Below, in pieces: positions 45,909 to 55,352 of a stretch of 64,000 nucleotides of DNA; position 1 is the first letter of the stretch; each line of letters opens with the position of its first letter. Below the pieces are notes generated by a model that had not been told where the DNA came from, did no database searches, and saw only the letters and a program-made list of their open reading frames with translations. The position numbers and the translations under genes are program-made. Source of the DNA: Salinispora cortesiana (GTDB taxonomy: Bacteria > Actinomycetota > Actinomycetes > Mycobacteriales > Micromonosporaceae); assembly GCF_000484695.1 (NCBI RefSeq), contig NZ_AXVR01000002.1, positions 62,001 through 126,000 of the forward strand. The letters run 5' to 3'.

Positions 45909-46982
45909 ATGCGCCCAGTACGCTTCGTCGCCCTCTCCGAGGACGGCCAGGCACTGGTCCTCACCGACGAGGTCGGGCGACTTCTCGCGCTCCCCATTGA
46001 CGAGCGCGTCTCCACCGTCCTGCACACCGAGCCCGGATCCGCCCCCCTGACGGTGGCCTCGACGCCGGGCACCGACCCGGCCCCGTCCCTGGCCCCACGG
46101 GACATCCAGGCCCGGATCCGGGCCGGTGAGTCCGCCGAGGATGTCGCCCGGATCGCCGGTGTCCCCGTTGACCGAGTGCTGCGCTACGCCGGCCCGGTCC
46201 TCCAGGAACGGGCCATGCTCGCCCAGCATGCCCGGCGCACCCGCCTGCGGGGGGCCGAGAAGCCGACCCCACTCGCCGAGGTGGTCAACGGCCGACTGTC
46301 CCAGCATGGCATCGACACTGAGAAGATCTCGTGGGATGCGTGGCGTCGCGACGACGGGACCTGGCGGATCGTCGCCACCTGGCCCTCCGGCAAAGCCACC
46401 GCCCAGGCGGTGTGGGAGCTGGAGAAGTCCCGGCAGTCGGTCACGCCACACGACGACATGGCGCAGTACCTCTGCGCCGAGCGTCCCATGCCGATCCTCG
46501 GGCAGGAATCAACGTCCGAACGTGGTGGCCACGGGCTGCCCGGCCCGGCGCGGGCCGAGCCCGGCCGCGGTGGGCACGGCCTGCCGGGTCCGGCCGAGCC
46601 CGCCCGGCCAAGCCGCGATCCGATCCGCGCCGGTCGGGACGCCCTGCTCGCCTCCCTGGACCGCCCGCTCGGCAGCGCGTCCGGCCGTGGCCTCGAGCCC
46701 CGGAGCCCGGCCAGCCTGGAGGCACCGCGGCCACGGACGGTCGCGGGCGGCGCGGCGGCGCTGCTCGGTGGCGGCCCGGGGTCGGCCTTCGACGACGACT
46801 CGGATGCGCCGAAGGAGGTGCCGGCTGTTCCGTCGCTGGCCGTGCTCCGGCCGCGCCGCACGGGTGCCGCGGCGACGAGCAGCACCGAGTCGGGCGAGAG
46901 CAGCAACAAGCCGCGCAAGCGGCTACCGAGCTGGGACGACGTACTCTTCGGCGGCGCCCCGGCCGCCCGCGAGTCCTCCTGA
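45909..46982 (+). CDS. sepH: Septation protein SepH (DUF3071)
   Basis: A 357-residue cell-division protein. The N-terminal DUF3071 domain begins MRPVRFVALSEDGQALVLTD and contains a helix-turn-helix-like stretch (SAEDVARIAGVPVDRVLRYA). It is followed by a DUF3071 core (GTWRIVATWPSGKATAQAVW). The rest is disordered, Gly/Pro-rich with two GGHGLPGPA repeats (about 200-225), ending in a conserved RKRLPSWDDVLFGG. In Streptomyces and mycobacteria SepH binds FtsZ and promotes filament assembly. GGACGGAGGAAG precedes the ATG. It converges with the RNA-ligase-like gene, with one base between stops. Confidence 0.92.
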   Translation: MRPVRFVALSEDGQALVLTDEVGRLLALPIDERVSTVLHTEPGSAPLTVASTPGTDPAPSLAPRDIQARIRAGESAEDVARIAGVPVDRVLRYAGPVLQERAMLAQHARRTRLRGAEKPTPLAEVVNGRLSQHGIDTEKISWDAWRRDDGTWRIVATWPSGKATAQAVWELEKSRQSVTPHDDMAQYLCAERPMPILGQESTSERGGHGLPGPARAEPGRGGHGLPGPAEPARPSRDPIRAGRDALLASLDRPLGSASGRGLEPRSPASLEAPRPRTVAGGAAALLGGGPGSAFDDDSDAPKEVPAVPSLAVLRPRRTGAAATSSTESGESSNKPRKRLPSWDDVLFGGAPAARESS

Positions 46983-46983
46983 C

Positions 46984-47562
46984 TCACAGCTGCCAGACGG
47001 CCAGGCGGTGATAGCTGGGGGGCGACCCCGGTTGGCTTCGCGTCAGCACCAGTTCCCGCGCCGGCCACTGGGGGCCCTCGTAGGTCTGTAGCGCCGCGAC
47101 GTCGGCCGCAACCTCGGCCGACGTCAGTCGGTCGCCGGGCCGGGCCACGGTCAGGTGCGGGCGCAACGGCTTCTCGTCATGGCGCAGGTCGTTGGCCCGC
47201 AGCCGGGACCGAACGAGTCGGCCCAGCAGGTGCAGCTCCGCCACCTCACCCCGCAGGTCCACCCACATGACGGTGGAACGGCCCTGCCCGAACGTCCCAC
47301 CGCCAGCCAGGCGAAGCCGCGGCGGGGCCAGCCACGAGTCGCGGGACCGCCGCGCCGCCTGGTCGAGCGAGTGCTCCACGGCCCCCAGCCGGTCCGCTGC
47401 CACCGTTGCGAGGAAGGCGAGCGTGACGTGCGCCTGGGCCGGGTCGGCGAGCCGGACACCGACGCCGGCGCTGGCAGCCCGGCCGACCTGTAGCTCCGTG
47501 ATCCGCGCGCGGAGGTGCTCCACCGCCGCCGGTGGCGGGTATACGGCGACGAAGAGTCTCAA
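46984..47562 (-). CDS. thpR: RNA 2',3'-cyclic phosphodiesterase (2'-5' RNA ligase family)
   Basis: A 192-residue 2H phosphoesterase with both catalytic HxTx tetrapeptides: HVTLAFLATV and HLTVARPGD. MRLFVAVYPPPAAVEHL and RSTVMWVDLRG are family segments. It probably opens 2',3'-cyclic phosphates on RNA. It is the last gene of its strand here. Confidence 0.9.
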   Translation of the reverse strand: MRLFVAVYPPPAAVEHLRARITELQVGRAASAGVGVRLADPAQAHVTLAFLATVAADRLGAVEHSLDQAARRSRDSWLAPPRLRLAGGGTFGQGRSTVMWVDLRGEVAELHLLGRLVRSRLRANDLRHDEKPLRPHLTVARPGDRLTSAEVAADVAALQTYEGPQWPARELVLTRSQPGSPPSYHRLAVWQL

Positions 47563-47593
47563 CCCGGCCGCCGGACGCTGCCCCAGCTACCAC

Positions 47594-48103
47594 TCAACGG
47601 TGGCGCTGTCGGTGCTCGGGCCGGGCACCAGGCAAGATCAGACCCGCCCGGTGCAGCAGCCCCTCGACCCGTACCCGCTCAATTTCCCGGTCCGCTCCGG
47701 TCAGCTCGTCTAGGTGCTGGACGATTCCGAGGGCCGCGCAGGCCAGCCGAAGTCGACCGTCGTAGCTGGCAAGCGCCGCTTCGTGCCAGACCGTGGCCCG
47801 CCCGGAGCCGCCGACCCGATGGCCCCGGAGCTGGCGTAGCTCCGTGGCGAGCTGCTCCAGGGGCTGCCGATCGGGCCGGTCCAGCCGGCTCAGATCAATG
47901 TTCCGGGTGAGCGCGTCGGCCTCGACCGCCCGGTCCAGGCGGGCGATTGTCCGCCGTTCCCGATGTCGGCTCCGCCACTGCGCCCATCGACAGGCGAATC
48001 GGTCAAGCAGTTCGTCGGCGCAGATGAGCAGGGCGATCACCATGGGTAGGCACACCACGGCGGCGACCATCAGGGTCACCAGCAGCGCACGTCCCACCTC
48101 CAC
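47594..48103 (-). CDS. Single-pass membrane hypothetical protein
   Basis: A 169-residue protein with one strong N-terminal helix (LLVTLMVAAVVCLPMVIALLI) and then a basic, helical cytosolic region with charged heptads (RERRTIARLDRAVEAD, PLEQLATELRQLRG). The fold is not recognised. It lies between thpR and an MFS gene on the same strand, with gaps over 30 bp. Confidence 0.7.
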   Translation of the reverse strand: MEVGRALLVTLMVAAVVCLPMVIALLICADELLDRFACRWAQWRSRHRERRTIARLDRAVEADALTRNIDLSRLDRPDRQPLEQLATELRQLRGHRVGGSGRATVWHEAALASYDGRLRLACAALGIVQHLDELTGADREIERVRVEGLLHRAGLILPGARPEHRQRHR

Positions 48104-48182
48104 GCCCCGACGCTAGGCCGACTGTGATCGCCCTGCCACCGATTTGCCACAATAAACTTGTTTGTCCGTCTTGGTGCGGGCC

Positions 48183-49463
48183 TCACATTCGCTCGGTGAG
48201 GTAGAAGCGGGGCATCGGCAACACCCGGAACCGCAACCGGGCTCCCGAGCGGCGCAGCTGCCAGGCCAGGGCGAGCAGAGCGGCGGTGAGGGAGACGAGC
48301 CCGCCCATCCAGATGCTGGCCCCGGCGCCGTACGTCTCGGCGAGCCACCCGATGACCGGCGCGCCGACCGGGTTGGTGCCCAGGAAGACCAGCACCCACA
48401 GCGCCATGACCCGGCCTCGGAAGGCGGCATCGGTGCCCAGTTGGATGCGCTGGTTGCAGGCCTGGGCAAAGAAGACCGTGGAGAAGCCGGTCGGCAGGAG
48501 CAGCACCACCACCAGCCAGTACGTGGGAGCGAGCCCGACCAGGGTGCCGAAGGTGGCGCAGACGACGGCCGCGGAGAGCACCAGCCACACCGAGGGGCGA
48601 CTGCGGCGCCCGGTGCCGGCCAGGGCCCCGGCCAGGGCGCCCACCGCGAGGGCGCTGCTGAACAGACCGAACGAGGCGGCTCCGGTGTCAAAGACGGTCT
48701 TGGCCAACGCGGCGAGGGTGAGCTGGAAATTGAAGAGTGAGGTGGCGATGACCGAGATCAGGACCATCGGCAACAGCAGGTCCGGCCGACCCCAGACGTA
48801 GCGCAGCCCGTCCACAACCCGGGCCGAGTCCCGCTCCTCGCGCGGCGGTAGTGCCTCGCGGTGCAGCTCGGCCGGGCGGATCCGGATCACGTTCACCAGT
48901 GGCGCGATTGAGCTGAGGGCGGTGGCCAGAAAGACCGGCCCCACGTCAACGGCGGCGATGGCCAGGCCGGCGAGGGCGGGGCCAACGATTCGCGCGGAGT
49001 TGAAGGTGGCCGCGTTGAGGGAGAGGGCGTTCGGCAGCAGCGGGGTGCCGACCAGTTCGGAGACGAAGGCCTGCCGGACCGGGGTTTCCACCGCATTCGC
49101 GACGCCGAGGAGGGCAGCGAAGGCGAAGACGTGCCAGAGCTGCACCCGGCCGGTGATCACCAACAGGCTCATGGCCAGGGCGAGGATCGTCCAGAACAGG
49201 TTGGCGGCGAAGAGCAGGACGCGCTTGTCGTACCGGTCGGCGAGGCGCCCGGAGATCAGCGTGAGCAGCAGAACGGGAGCGAACTGGAGGGCGGTGACGA
49301 TACCGAGTGCAGTGGCGGAGTTGTCGCTGAGCTCGAGGACGAGCCAGTCCTGGGCGATGAACATCATCCAGACGCCGATCAGCTTGATCAGCTGCCCGGA
49401 GGCGAATAGCCGGTAGTTGCGGACCTGTAGGGACTGGAATATCGTGCTCAGCTTCTTCTGCAC
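48183..49463 (-). CDS. MFS transporter (EntS/siderophore- or drug-exporter-like)
   Basis: A 426-residue, twelve-helix carrier of the EntS subgroup. LQVRNYRLFASGQLIKLIGVWM opens the protein, GRLADRYDKRVLLFAAN is the loop 2-3 signature, and AVETPVRQAFVSELVGT is typical of EntS-like exporters. It follows the MarR gene after 61 bp in the same direction, suggesting repression by that MarR. The iron-box-like palindrome before marR raises siderophore export as a possibility; drug efflux is equally likely. Confidence 0.88.
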   Translation of the reverse strand: MQKKLSTIFQSLQVRNYRLFASGQLIKLIGVWMMFIAQDWLVLELSDNSATALGIVTALQFAPVLLLTLISGRLADRYDKRVLLFAANLFWTILALAMSLLVITGRVQLWHVFAFAALLGVANAVETPVRQAFVSELVGTPLLPNALSLNAATFNSARIVGPALAGLAIAAVDVGPVFLATALSSIAPLVNVIRIRPAELHREALPPREERDSARVVDGLRYVWGRPDLLLPMVLISVIATSLFNFQLTLAALAKTVFDTGAASFGLFSSALAVGALAGALAGTGRRSRPSVWLVLSAAVVCATFGTLVGLAPTYWLVVVLLLPTGFSTVFFAQACNQRIQLGTDAAFRGRVMALWVLVFLGTNPVGAPVIGWLAETYGAGASIWMGGLVSLTAALLALAWQLRRSGARLRFRVLPMPRFYLTERM

Positions 49464-49524
49464 TCTTGGTGCGCCTCCCTCGCGTACGCGTCATCGTCGT
49501 GACGGCGCAGGCGAGGCGGGAGCC

Positions 49525-49974
49525 TCAGGTACGGGTGAGCTGTTGCAGAATCTCTGCTGCCTGACGCAGCGTCTCCCGTTCCTCCGCACTCAGTTCGGCC
49601 AGCCGGTGGGCCAGCCACTGGTCCCGAACACGCTCAAACTGATCCAGCACCGCTCCGCCCCCCTCGGTCGCGGCGAGGATCACCTGCCGGCCGTCGGTCG
49701 GGTGGGGGGTGCGCTGCACGAGGCCACGCTCCTCCAGTTTCGCGACGATCTTGGTCATCGTCGGCGGCTGAACCCGTTCGACGTCGGCAAGTTCCCGGGG
49801 CGTCAGCGCGCCCGCCAGCCGGAGACTGGTGAGCGCGGAGAGCTGGGTGACCGTTAGGTCACCAACCGGTCTGGCCTGGCGGACCCGCCGGTTGAGTCGG
49901 GTGATCGCATCCCGCAGCTGGACCGCCAGCTGCACCGGTGGCACGCTCTTCGCCGTCACCGTCTGCTCCGTCAC
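49525..49974 (-). CDS. MarR-family transcriptional regulator
   Basis: A 149-residue winged-helix repressor. The recognition region is TPRELADVERVQPPTMTKIVAKLEERGLVQRTPHPTDGRQ, and helices before and after form the dimer. The GTG at 49974 lies three bases from a 15-bp palindrome, so translation may be leaderless and the site probably overlaps the promoter. It likely regulates itself and the MFS gene downstream. Confidence 0.88.
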   Translation of the reverse strand: MTEQTVTAKSVPPVQLAVQLRDAITRLNRRVRQARPVGDLTVTQLSALTSLRLAGALTPRELADVERVQPPTMTKIVAKLEERGLVQRTPHPTDGRQVILAATEGGGAVLDQFERVRDQWLAHRLAELSAEERETLRQAAEILQQLTRT

Positions 49975-49976
49975 TA

Positions 49977-49991
49977 TAGTTAGCCTAACTA
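49977..49991. promoter_or_regulatory. Operator-like palindrome, core resembles a DtxR/IdeR iron box
   Basis: TAGTTAGCCTAACTA is a perfect 7-1-7 inverted repeat directly before the marR start. Its core GTTAGGCTAAC (minus strand) equals the centre of the DtxR/IdeR iron box, although the flanking bases match poorly. It also overlaps a possible -10 (TATAGT). It could be bound by the MarR protein, by IdeR, or by both. Confidence 0.55.
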
Positions 49992-50086
49992 ATAAGCCTA
50001 GCTAACGACATGCGATATGACCAGGCTCACGTGGAGTACGCCCTATGGCGCGCAGGGCCGGTCCGCTACCGGCCCTGCGCCCCGCA

Positions 50087-51559
50087 TCACAGCAGCACAG
50101 ACTCGATCGGCCCGCGCAGGAAGTACAGCACGAAGAGCGCCGCCACGCCGTACAGCAGCGGGTGAACCTCCCGCGACTTACCCCGAGCGACCTTCATCAA
50201 CACGTACACGATCACGCCGGCACCGATGCCGTTGGAGATCGAGTATGTGAACGGCATCAACACGATCGTGAGGAACGCCGGAATCGCGATCTCGAAGTCG
50301 GTCCAGTCGATGTTCCGCACCGCCGTCATCATCAGGAAACCGACCACCACGAGCGCGGTTGACGCGGCCTCGAAGGGCACCACCAGCACCAGCGGCGTAA
50401 GGAACATCGCCAGCAGGAAGAGCACCCCGGTGACCAGGTTGGCCGCGCCCGTCCGGGCACCCTCCGCGACACCGGCCGCACTCTCGATGTACGCCGTGTT
50501 ACTGGACACGCTCGCGGCGCCGCCGCCGGCCGCGGCGATCGAGTCGACCAGCAGGATCTCCTTCGCCCGGGGCGGGGTGCCCTGCTCGTCGAGCATCCCA
50601 CCCTCCTGGCCGACCGCCACCATCGTGCCCATCGTGTCGAAGAAGTCGGTGATGATCAGCGTGAAGATGAACATCAGCACGACCAGCCAGCCGGCTCGGC
50701 TCCACGAATCGAGCACGTTGAACCGACCGAGCAGCGACAGATCCGGCACGTCCAGGATTCGGCTCGGCAACTCGGGCACGGTCAGCGACCAGCCCTTGGG
50801 GTTCGACACCCCGTTGACCACGGACGGGCCGATGTTGCCCAGCGCCTCGATGACGAGCGCCAGCCCGGTCGAGGCGAGGATGCCGATCAGGATCGCGCCC
50901 TTGACCCGGCGTACCACCAGCACCAGAGTCAGCAGCAGACCCACCACGAAGACCAACATCGGCCAGCTGACCAGCTTGCCGCCGATGCCCAGGCCGACCG
51001 GGACGGTGGTGTTCGCCGCGTCCGGGAGTCGCTGGACGAAACCCGCGTTAACCAGACCGATGATGGTCAGGAACAGCCCGATGCCGACTCCGATCGCCGC
51101 CTTCATCTGGGTGGGCACCGAGCGGAACACCGCGGTACGCAGCCCGGTCAACACCAGCACCGCGATGATCAAACCTTCGATCACCACCAGACCCATCGCG
51201 TCCGCCCAGGTCATCTCCGGGGCGATCTCGTACGCGACCAGCGCGTTGACGCCGAGACCGGCGGCGACCGCCAGCGGGAACCGGCCGACCACGCCCATCA
51301 GGATCGTCGCCAGGCCGGCGACCAACGCGGTCGCCGCGGCGAGCGCCGGGATCGGCAGCCGTTCCCCGGCGCCATCAACGGCGGAGCCGAGGATCAGCGG
51401 GTTGAGCACCACGATGTAGGCCATGGTGAAGAAGGTCGCCAGCCCACCGCGCACCTCCCGACCCAGCGTCGAGCCGCGGGCGGATATCTCGAAGTAGCGG
51501 TCGAAACCGTTCCGCGGCGTTGCGGGCGGCGTGGCGTCGTCGGGCGGGGCTACTGCCAT
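50087..51559 (-). CDS. NCS2-family purine permease (AzgA-like)
   Basis: A 490-residue transporter of the nucleobase:cation symporter-2 family, hypoxanthine/guanine (AzgA) type. It has FFTMAYIVVLNPLILGSAVDG, AGLGVNALVAYEIAPEMTWADAM, LIITDFFDTMGTMVAVGQEGG and SSNTAYIESAAGVAEGARTG, all AzgA hallmarks. About 13-14 helices are expected. The ATG at 51559 was chosen. It is a single gene; no purine riboswitch was seen upstream. Confidence 0.92.
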   Translation of the reverse strand: MAVAPPDDATPPATPRNGFDRYFEISARGSTLGREVRGGLATFFTMAYIVVLNPLILGSAVDGAGERLPIPALAAATALVAGLATILMGVVGRFPLAVAAGLGVNALVAYEIAPEMTWADAMGLVVIEGLIIAVLVLTGLRTAVFRSVPTQMKAAIGVGIGLFLTIIGLVNAGFVQRLPDAANTTVPVGLGIGGKLVSWPMLVFVVGLLLTLVLVVRRVKGAILIGILASTGLALVIEALGNIGPSVVNGVSNPKGWSLTVPELPSRILDVPDLSLLGRFNVLDSWSRAGWLVVLMFIFTLIITDFFDTMGTMVAVGQEGGMLDEQGTPPRAKEILLVDSIAAAGGGAASVSSNTAYIESAAGVAEGARTGAANLVTGVLFLLAMFLTPLVLVVPFEAASTALVVVGFLMMTAVRNIDWTDFEIAIPAFLTIVLMPFTYSISNGIGAGVIVYVLMKVARGKSREVHPLLYGVAALFVLYFLRGPIESVLL

Positions 51560-51648
51560 CGGATCCTCGCAGGTGCTCTCTTGTCTCGTCGGCCGCATCG
51601 TCGCAGATGGTCGGCCCGCCAGGGAAACTGATCCCGTACGCTTGCCCC

Positions 51649-51894
51649 GTGCTCAAGCAGGCGCAACCGCGGCCCGAACCGCTCGACCCGCCGATGGTCC
51701 CGTTCGCCCTCGCCGGGATAGCTGGCTGGGCGATCGCCGGAATCGTGCTGCTGTTCTTCCGTGACCAGTTGGTGGAGACCGGCCGCGAGGGCTGGCTCTG
51801 GACCTGCCTGGCTGGGTTCCTGTGGGGTCTGCCCGGCCTCGCCGCGATGATGCGGCACGACTCGCACCGACGTCGCCGCCGCGCCGGTCATTGA
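51649..51894 (+). CDS. DUF2530 small membrane protein
   Basis: An 81-residue protein with a short Pro-rich front (RPEPLDPPMVPFALAGIAGW) and two helices separated by FRDQLVETGREGWLW, ending in a basic tail (HDSHRRRRRAGH). This is the DUF2530 family, common in actinobacteria and functionally unknown. GTG 51649 was chosen to match the family's length. It converges with the DUF3027 gene after 18 bp. Confidence 0.82.
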   Translation: MLKQAQPRPEPLDPPMVPFALAGIAGWAIAGIVLLFFRDQLVETGREGWLWTCLAGFLWGLPGLAAMMRHDSHRRRRRAGH

Positions 51895-51912
51895 CCCGCG
51901 CCGGCGATCACC

Positions 51913-52752
51913 TCACGGTTGGCCATTCGCTTCCGCCACCTCGGCAACCTCGGCCGACGCGTCGGTCTCGCGCACCGAGACGGTCTCCACCGCGCTGTCG
52001 TCGTAGACGGTCGGTGGCTCCTCGGCCGGGGTCTCGGGGGTCTCGACCAGAATCTCCGAGTGCGCACCGCAGCCGTGGTCGGCGCTGACCACGCGGCCGT
52101 CATCCGGGGCGAAAAGGTTGCCACAGGCGCCGAAGGACTGGCACAGCGCGCCGGCGAGCGGCAGATAGAAGCCGCAGGTCCCGCAGCGGGCAGCCACCGG
52201 AGCGGCGGTGGCGATCGGTGCGGTTGGCCCGTGGTCGCCGTCATACCACCGTTGGGCGGCTTCGCCGCGCCCCTCCCGGGACATCACCCGCGCCCGGCCG
52301 AGACCCAACTCCCAGGCGGTCTGCTCGACCGCCGGATCGTCGGAGAGCAGGTAACCGGGCTGGAGCCGGTCGTCGTCGGGCGGGCTGGGCAGCAGATCAC
52401 CCGGGCCCAGGTCACCGGGCTGCAGCCGCTCCTGCCAGGGCAGCCAGCCCGGGGCGAGCAACGCATCCGGCCCGGGCAGCAGCACGGTCTCGCACACAGT
52501 GACCGTACGACTGCGGGGCACCCGGGTGACGGTGACAGCCCAGCGCCAGCCACGATAGCCCGCGAGCCGACACTCAAAGTAGTGCGTGACGAGACGATCA
52601 CCTTCGGCAAGGGTCTGGAGATGATCGCCGACATCCGCCGGGTCAACCTCGGTGATGGCGTCTCGAGCCACCTCGACGGCGGCGGCGCAGACCTGGTCGA
52701 GACGGGGGGCACGAGCGGAGGCGGACCTGGTCACCCGACTATTGTTCCCCAT
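51913..52752 (-). CDS. DUF3027 domain protein
   Basis: A 279-residue soluble protein of the actinobacterial DUF3027 family. RGWRWAVTVTRVPRSRTVTVCE and APGWLPWQERLQPGDLGPGD are family-typical, and the C-terminal zinc-ribbon-like region has CGTCGFYLPL and CQSFGACGN with four cysteines. The last 40 residues are acidic and disordered. No enzymatic role is known. The promoter is shared with the divergent MFS gene (84 bp between starts). Confidence 0.85.
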   Translation of the reverse strand: MGNNSRVTRSASARAPRLDQVCAAAVEVARDAITEVDPADVGDHLQTLAEGDRLVTHYFECRLAGYRGWRWAVTVTRVPRSRTVTVCETVLLPGPDALLAPGWLPWQERLQPGDLGPGDLLPSPPDDDRLQPGYLLSDDPAVEQTAWELGLGRARVMSREGRGEAAQRWYDGDHGPTAPIATAAPVAARCGTCGFYLPLAGALCQSFGACGNLFAPDDGRVVSADHGCGAHSEILVETPETPAEEPPTVYDDSAVETVSVRETDASAEVAEVAEANGQP

Positions 52753-52836
52753 GCGTGGGACCACCTGACAGGGACTCCCCGAACCAAACGTGGCAGTGGT
52801 GCGCGCAGGTCGAGCCGATGGGTGAGACTGGTGCAC

Positions 52837-54426
52837 ATGCCGTCTTCCCTCCGCTCCGAGCGCTCCTTCCTCGGGTGGACTGTCGGCACCGGTGTCAAGG
52901 CCGTCCGCCTGCTGCTGCGCGGTTCGGTCAGCGGCGGGCGCTGGATGACCCAGTCAGTGGGGCGGGCCCGTGCCCGAGGCGCCGGCGGGGAGACCGGCAT
53001 GGTCCGCCTCTTCGACCTGCACGCGCTCTCCTGCGCCGGGGACACCCTGATCGCGATCGGCCTGGCTGGGACGATCTTCTTCAACGTGCCGCTCGGAGAG
53101 GCGCGCAGCAAGGTCGCGCTCTACCTGCTGGTGACCATGATCCCGTTCGCCCTACTCGCCCCGGTGGTCGGCCCGCTGCTTGATCACTTCCGGCACGGAC
53201 GGCGGTACGCACTGGCCACCAGCATGCTCGGGCGGGCGTTCCTGGCGTGGCTGATCTCTGACTACATCCACGGCTTCGGCCTGTATCCGGCGGCCTTCGG
53301 AGTGTTGGCGCTCTCCCGCGCGTACGGGGTGGCCCGGTCCGCCGCCGTACCCCGACTCCTCCCGGAAGGTATCGGGCTCTCCCAGGTCGGGGCCAGAGCC
53401 AGCGTGTACGGCACCATAGCCGGTGCCCTACTCGCGCCAATCGGTCTGGCCGCCTTCTGGTTCGGTCCGCAGTGGCCGCTGCGGGTCGCCTCGGTGATCT
53501 TCCTGGTCGGCATGGTCATCGCCCTGCGACTGCCACCGAAGGCGGATTCGGAGCCGCCCGAACGGGTACCACGCCCGCTGCGGGCGCTCCGGCGGGGCTC
53601 CGGCGACCGCCCCCTCGGCCGGGGGCGTCCGCATGGCCGGCTGGTAATCGCCACCCTGATCGGCGCCGCCACACTGCGCGCGGTCTACGGCTTCCTACTA
53701 CTCTTCCTGGCCTTCGCGATCAAGGCCGGCGACCTGACCACCGTTGTCTTCGGCCGGGACCTGGGCGACGAGGCCGCCCTCGGGCTGGTCGGTGGGGCGC
53801 TGGCGATCGGCAGCTTCCTGGCCACCGCGATCGGCACCCGGCTGCGTATCCACCGCCCGGCGGCGCTCCAGTCCAGCGGCATGGTGATCATTGCTGGGGT
53901 GGCCGTCCTCGCCACGCTCAAGTTCTCGCTACTGATGGTCGCCCTGCTCTGCCTGGTCACCGCATTGACGAGCGGCATCGCCAAGCTCGCGGTGGACGCC
54001 TCGATCCAGGAGCGCATCCCCGAACGACTACGCGCCAGCTCGTTCGCCCACTCGGAGACGGCGCTCATGCTCGCCTTCGTCGCTGGCGGCGGGCTGGGCC
54101 TCGTCCCCTTCGATGGCAGGCTCGGCATCGCCGTCTCCGCCGGGGTCGCCACGCTCGCCACGGCCCGCGGCATCCTGGTCGCCGGCCGCCTGCGGGCGGA
54201 GCGGCTGGCTGGCCGGCCGTTGGCGGATGACGAACTCGCCGAAGGCGAGTCGACCCTGGTCGAATCCACTTCCGGCGACCCGACCCCCACCTCGCCCGCC
54301 CCGAGACCGGGCACCGGGGGCGACGTTGACCCGGCACCACCGGGTTTCCACCTCTACCGCCCGTCGTCGGCGGTGGGCGGTCCGGGCAGCAGCGATGACG
54401 AGAGCCGCCCGGGGTCGATCCCGTGA
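52837..54426 (+). CDS. MFS transporter with disordered C-terminal tail
   Basis: A 529-residue membrane protein. The first 60 residues are basic and soluble, then twelve helices in the MFS pattern (PLLDHFRHGRRYALATSMLG as loop 2-3; SIQERIPERLRASSFAHSET in the second half). A 70-residue acidic Pro/Thr-rich tail follows. It overlaps mqnB by 4 bp (GTGA), so the two are coupled; a functional link with menaquinone synthesis is not established. Substrate unknown. Confidence 0.85.
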   Translation: MPSSLRSERSFLGWTVGTGVKAVRLLLRGSVSGGRWMTQSVGRARARGAGGETGMVRLFDLHALSCAGDTLIAIGLAGTIFFNVPLGEARSKVALYLLVTMIPFALLAPVVGPLLDHFRHGRRYALATSMLGRAFLAWLISDYIHGFGLYPAAFGVLALSRAYGVARSAAVPRLLPEGIGLSQVGARASVYGTIAGALLAPIGLAAFWFGPQWPLRVASVIFLVGMVIALRLPPKADSEPPERVPRPLRALRRGSGDRPLGRGRPHGRLVIATLIGAATLRAVYGFLLLFLAFAIKAGDLTTVVFGRDLGDEAALGLVGGALAIGSFLATAIGTRLRIHRPAALQSSGMVIIAGVAVLATLKFSLLMVALLCLVTALTSGIAKLAVDASIQERIPERLRASSFAHSETALMLAFVAGGGLGLVPFDGRLGIAVSAGVATLATARGILVAGRLRAERLAGRPLADDELAEGESTLVESTSGDPTPTSPAPRPGTGGDVDPAPPGFHLYRPSSAVGGPGSSDDESRPGSIP

Positions 54427-55073
54427 CCGATGTCCTGGTCGTCACCGCGGTTCCCGCCGAGGCCGAGGCGGTCCGTGCGGGGCGAGGACCGACGGTCACG
54501 GTAGCGCCGGTCGGGGTCGGTCCGGCGGTGGCCGGGGCCGGCACCGCCCGACTGCTGGCCTTGGCGGAAGCCGCCGGCCGCCCGTACCGCCTGGTCGTCA
54601 GTGCGGGCGTGGCGGGCGGCTTCCCGGGTCGGGTGAAGGTCGGCGGAACGGTCGTCGGCACCAGTGCGATCGCGGCCGATCTGGGTGCCGACTCCCCGAC
54701 GGGCTTCATCCCAGTGGACCAGCTCGGGATGCCGGCCGAGTTGCTGGGCGTCGGCCCCACCATCACCGCGGACCCGAACCTGGTGGCCACACTCCGGGCC
54801 GCGCTTCCCGCCGCCACGGTGGGTCCAGTGCTGACTGTCAGCACGGTCACCGGAACGGTCGCCGGTACCGACGCGCTCGTCCGCCGGCACCCCGACGCGG
54901 TGGCCGAGGCCATGGAGGGGTACGGGGTGGCCGTCGCCGCCGCGCACGCCGGGCTACCCTTCGTCGAGCTCCGCACCATCTCCAACCCGGTCGGGCCGCG
55001 CGACCGCAACGCCTGGCGCCTCCGCGAGGCTCTCGCTGCCCTCACCGAGGCCGCCTTGGCCCTCCCCGACTGA
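54423..55073 (+). CDS. mqnB: Futalosine hydrolase
   Basis: A 216-residue member of the MTA/SAH nucleosidase fold that removes hypoxanthine from futalosine in the alternative menaquinone route. LVVSAGVAGGFPGRVKVGG is the phosphate/ribose loop, and EAMEGYGVAVAAAHAGLPFV holds the Glu-Gly ribose-binding pair. ELRTISNPVGPRDRNAW holds the catalytic N of family members and a typical C-terminal helix follows. The GTG start sits within the stop of the MFS gene. Confidence 0.9.
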   Translation: MTDVLVVTAVPAEAEAVRAGRGPTVTVAPVGVGPAVAGAGTARLLALAEAAGRPYRLVVSAGVAGGFPGRVKVGGTVVGTSAIAADLGADSPTGFIPVDQLGMPAELLGVGPTITADPNLVATLRAALPAATVGPVLTVSTVTGTVAGTDALVRRHPDAVAEAMEGYGVAVAAAHAGLPFVELRTISNPVGPRDRNAWRLREALAALTEAALALPD

Positions 55074-55352
55074 AGACCGGTCGAAGCTGGTCGGACCGAC
55101 GAAATCCGACGCCGTCGCCGCGCGCGACCGCGCACGCTCCGCAGGCTCGGCTCCAGGTAGGCGGGCGACGAGCTCAACGCCAACGGCGCGGAACCGGCGC
55201 TCGACCGTCCGCACCCGGGGGCCCGCCCCGGGCTGCGACTCAATTCGCGCCAATGCGCTCTTTGGTACGCCCGAACGCTCCGCCAGCTCGCGTTGGCTCA
55301 GATCGGCCCCGATGGCGCAGCCCGCAACGTGGTGCCAAGATCGAGGCGCACC
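54954..55352 (-). pseudogene. XRE-family helix-turn-helix regulator remnant
   Basis: The minus strand encodes a clear HTH: SQRELAERSGVPKSALARIE, then PRVRTVERRFRAVGVELVAR. No start codon precedes it: an in-frame stop (55353-55355) lies only about a dozen codons before the HTH. The 3' part runs antisense into mqnB (to 54954) without family-like sequence. Both ends are therefore degraded. It marks the left side of a decayed tract reaching to tRNA-Tyr. Confidence 0.6.
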
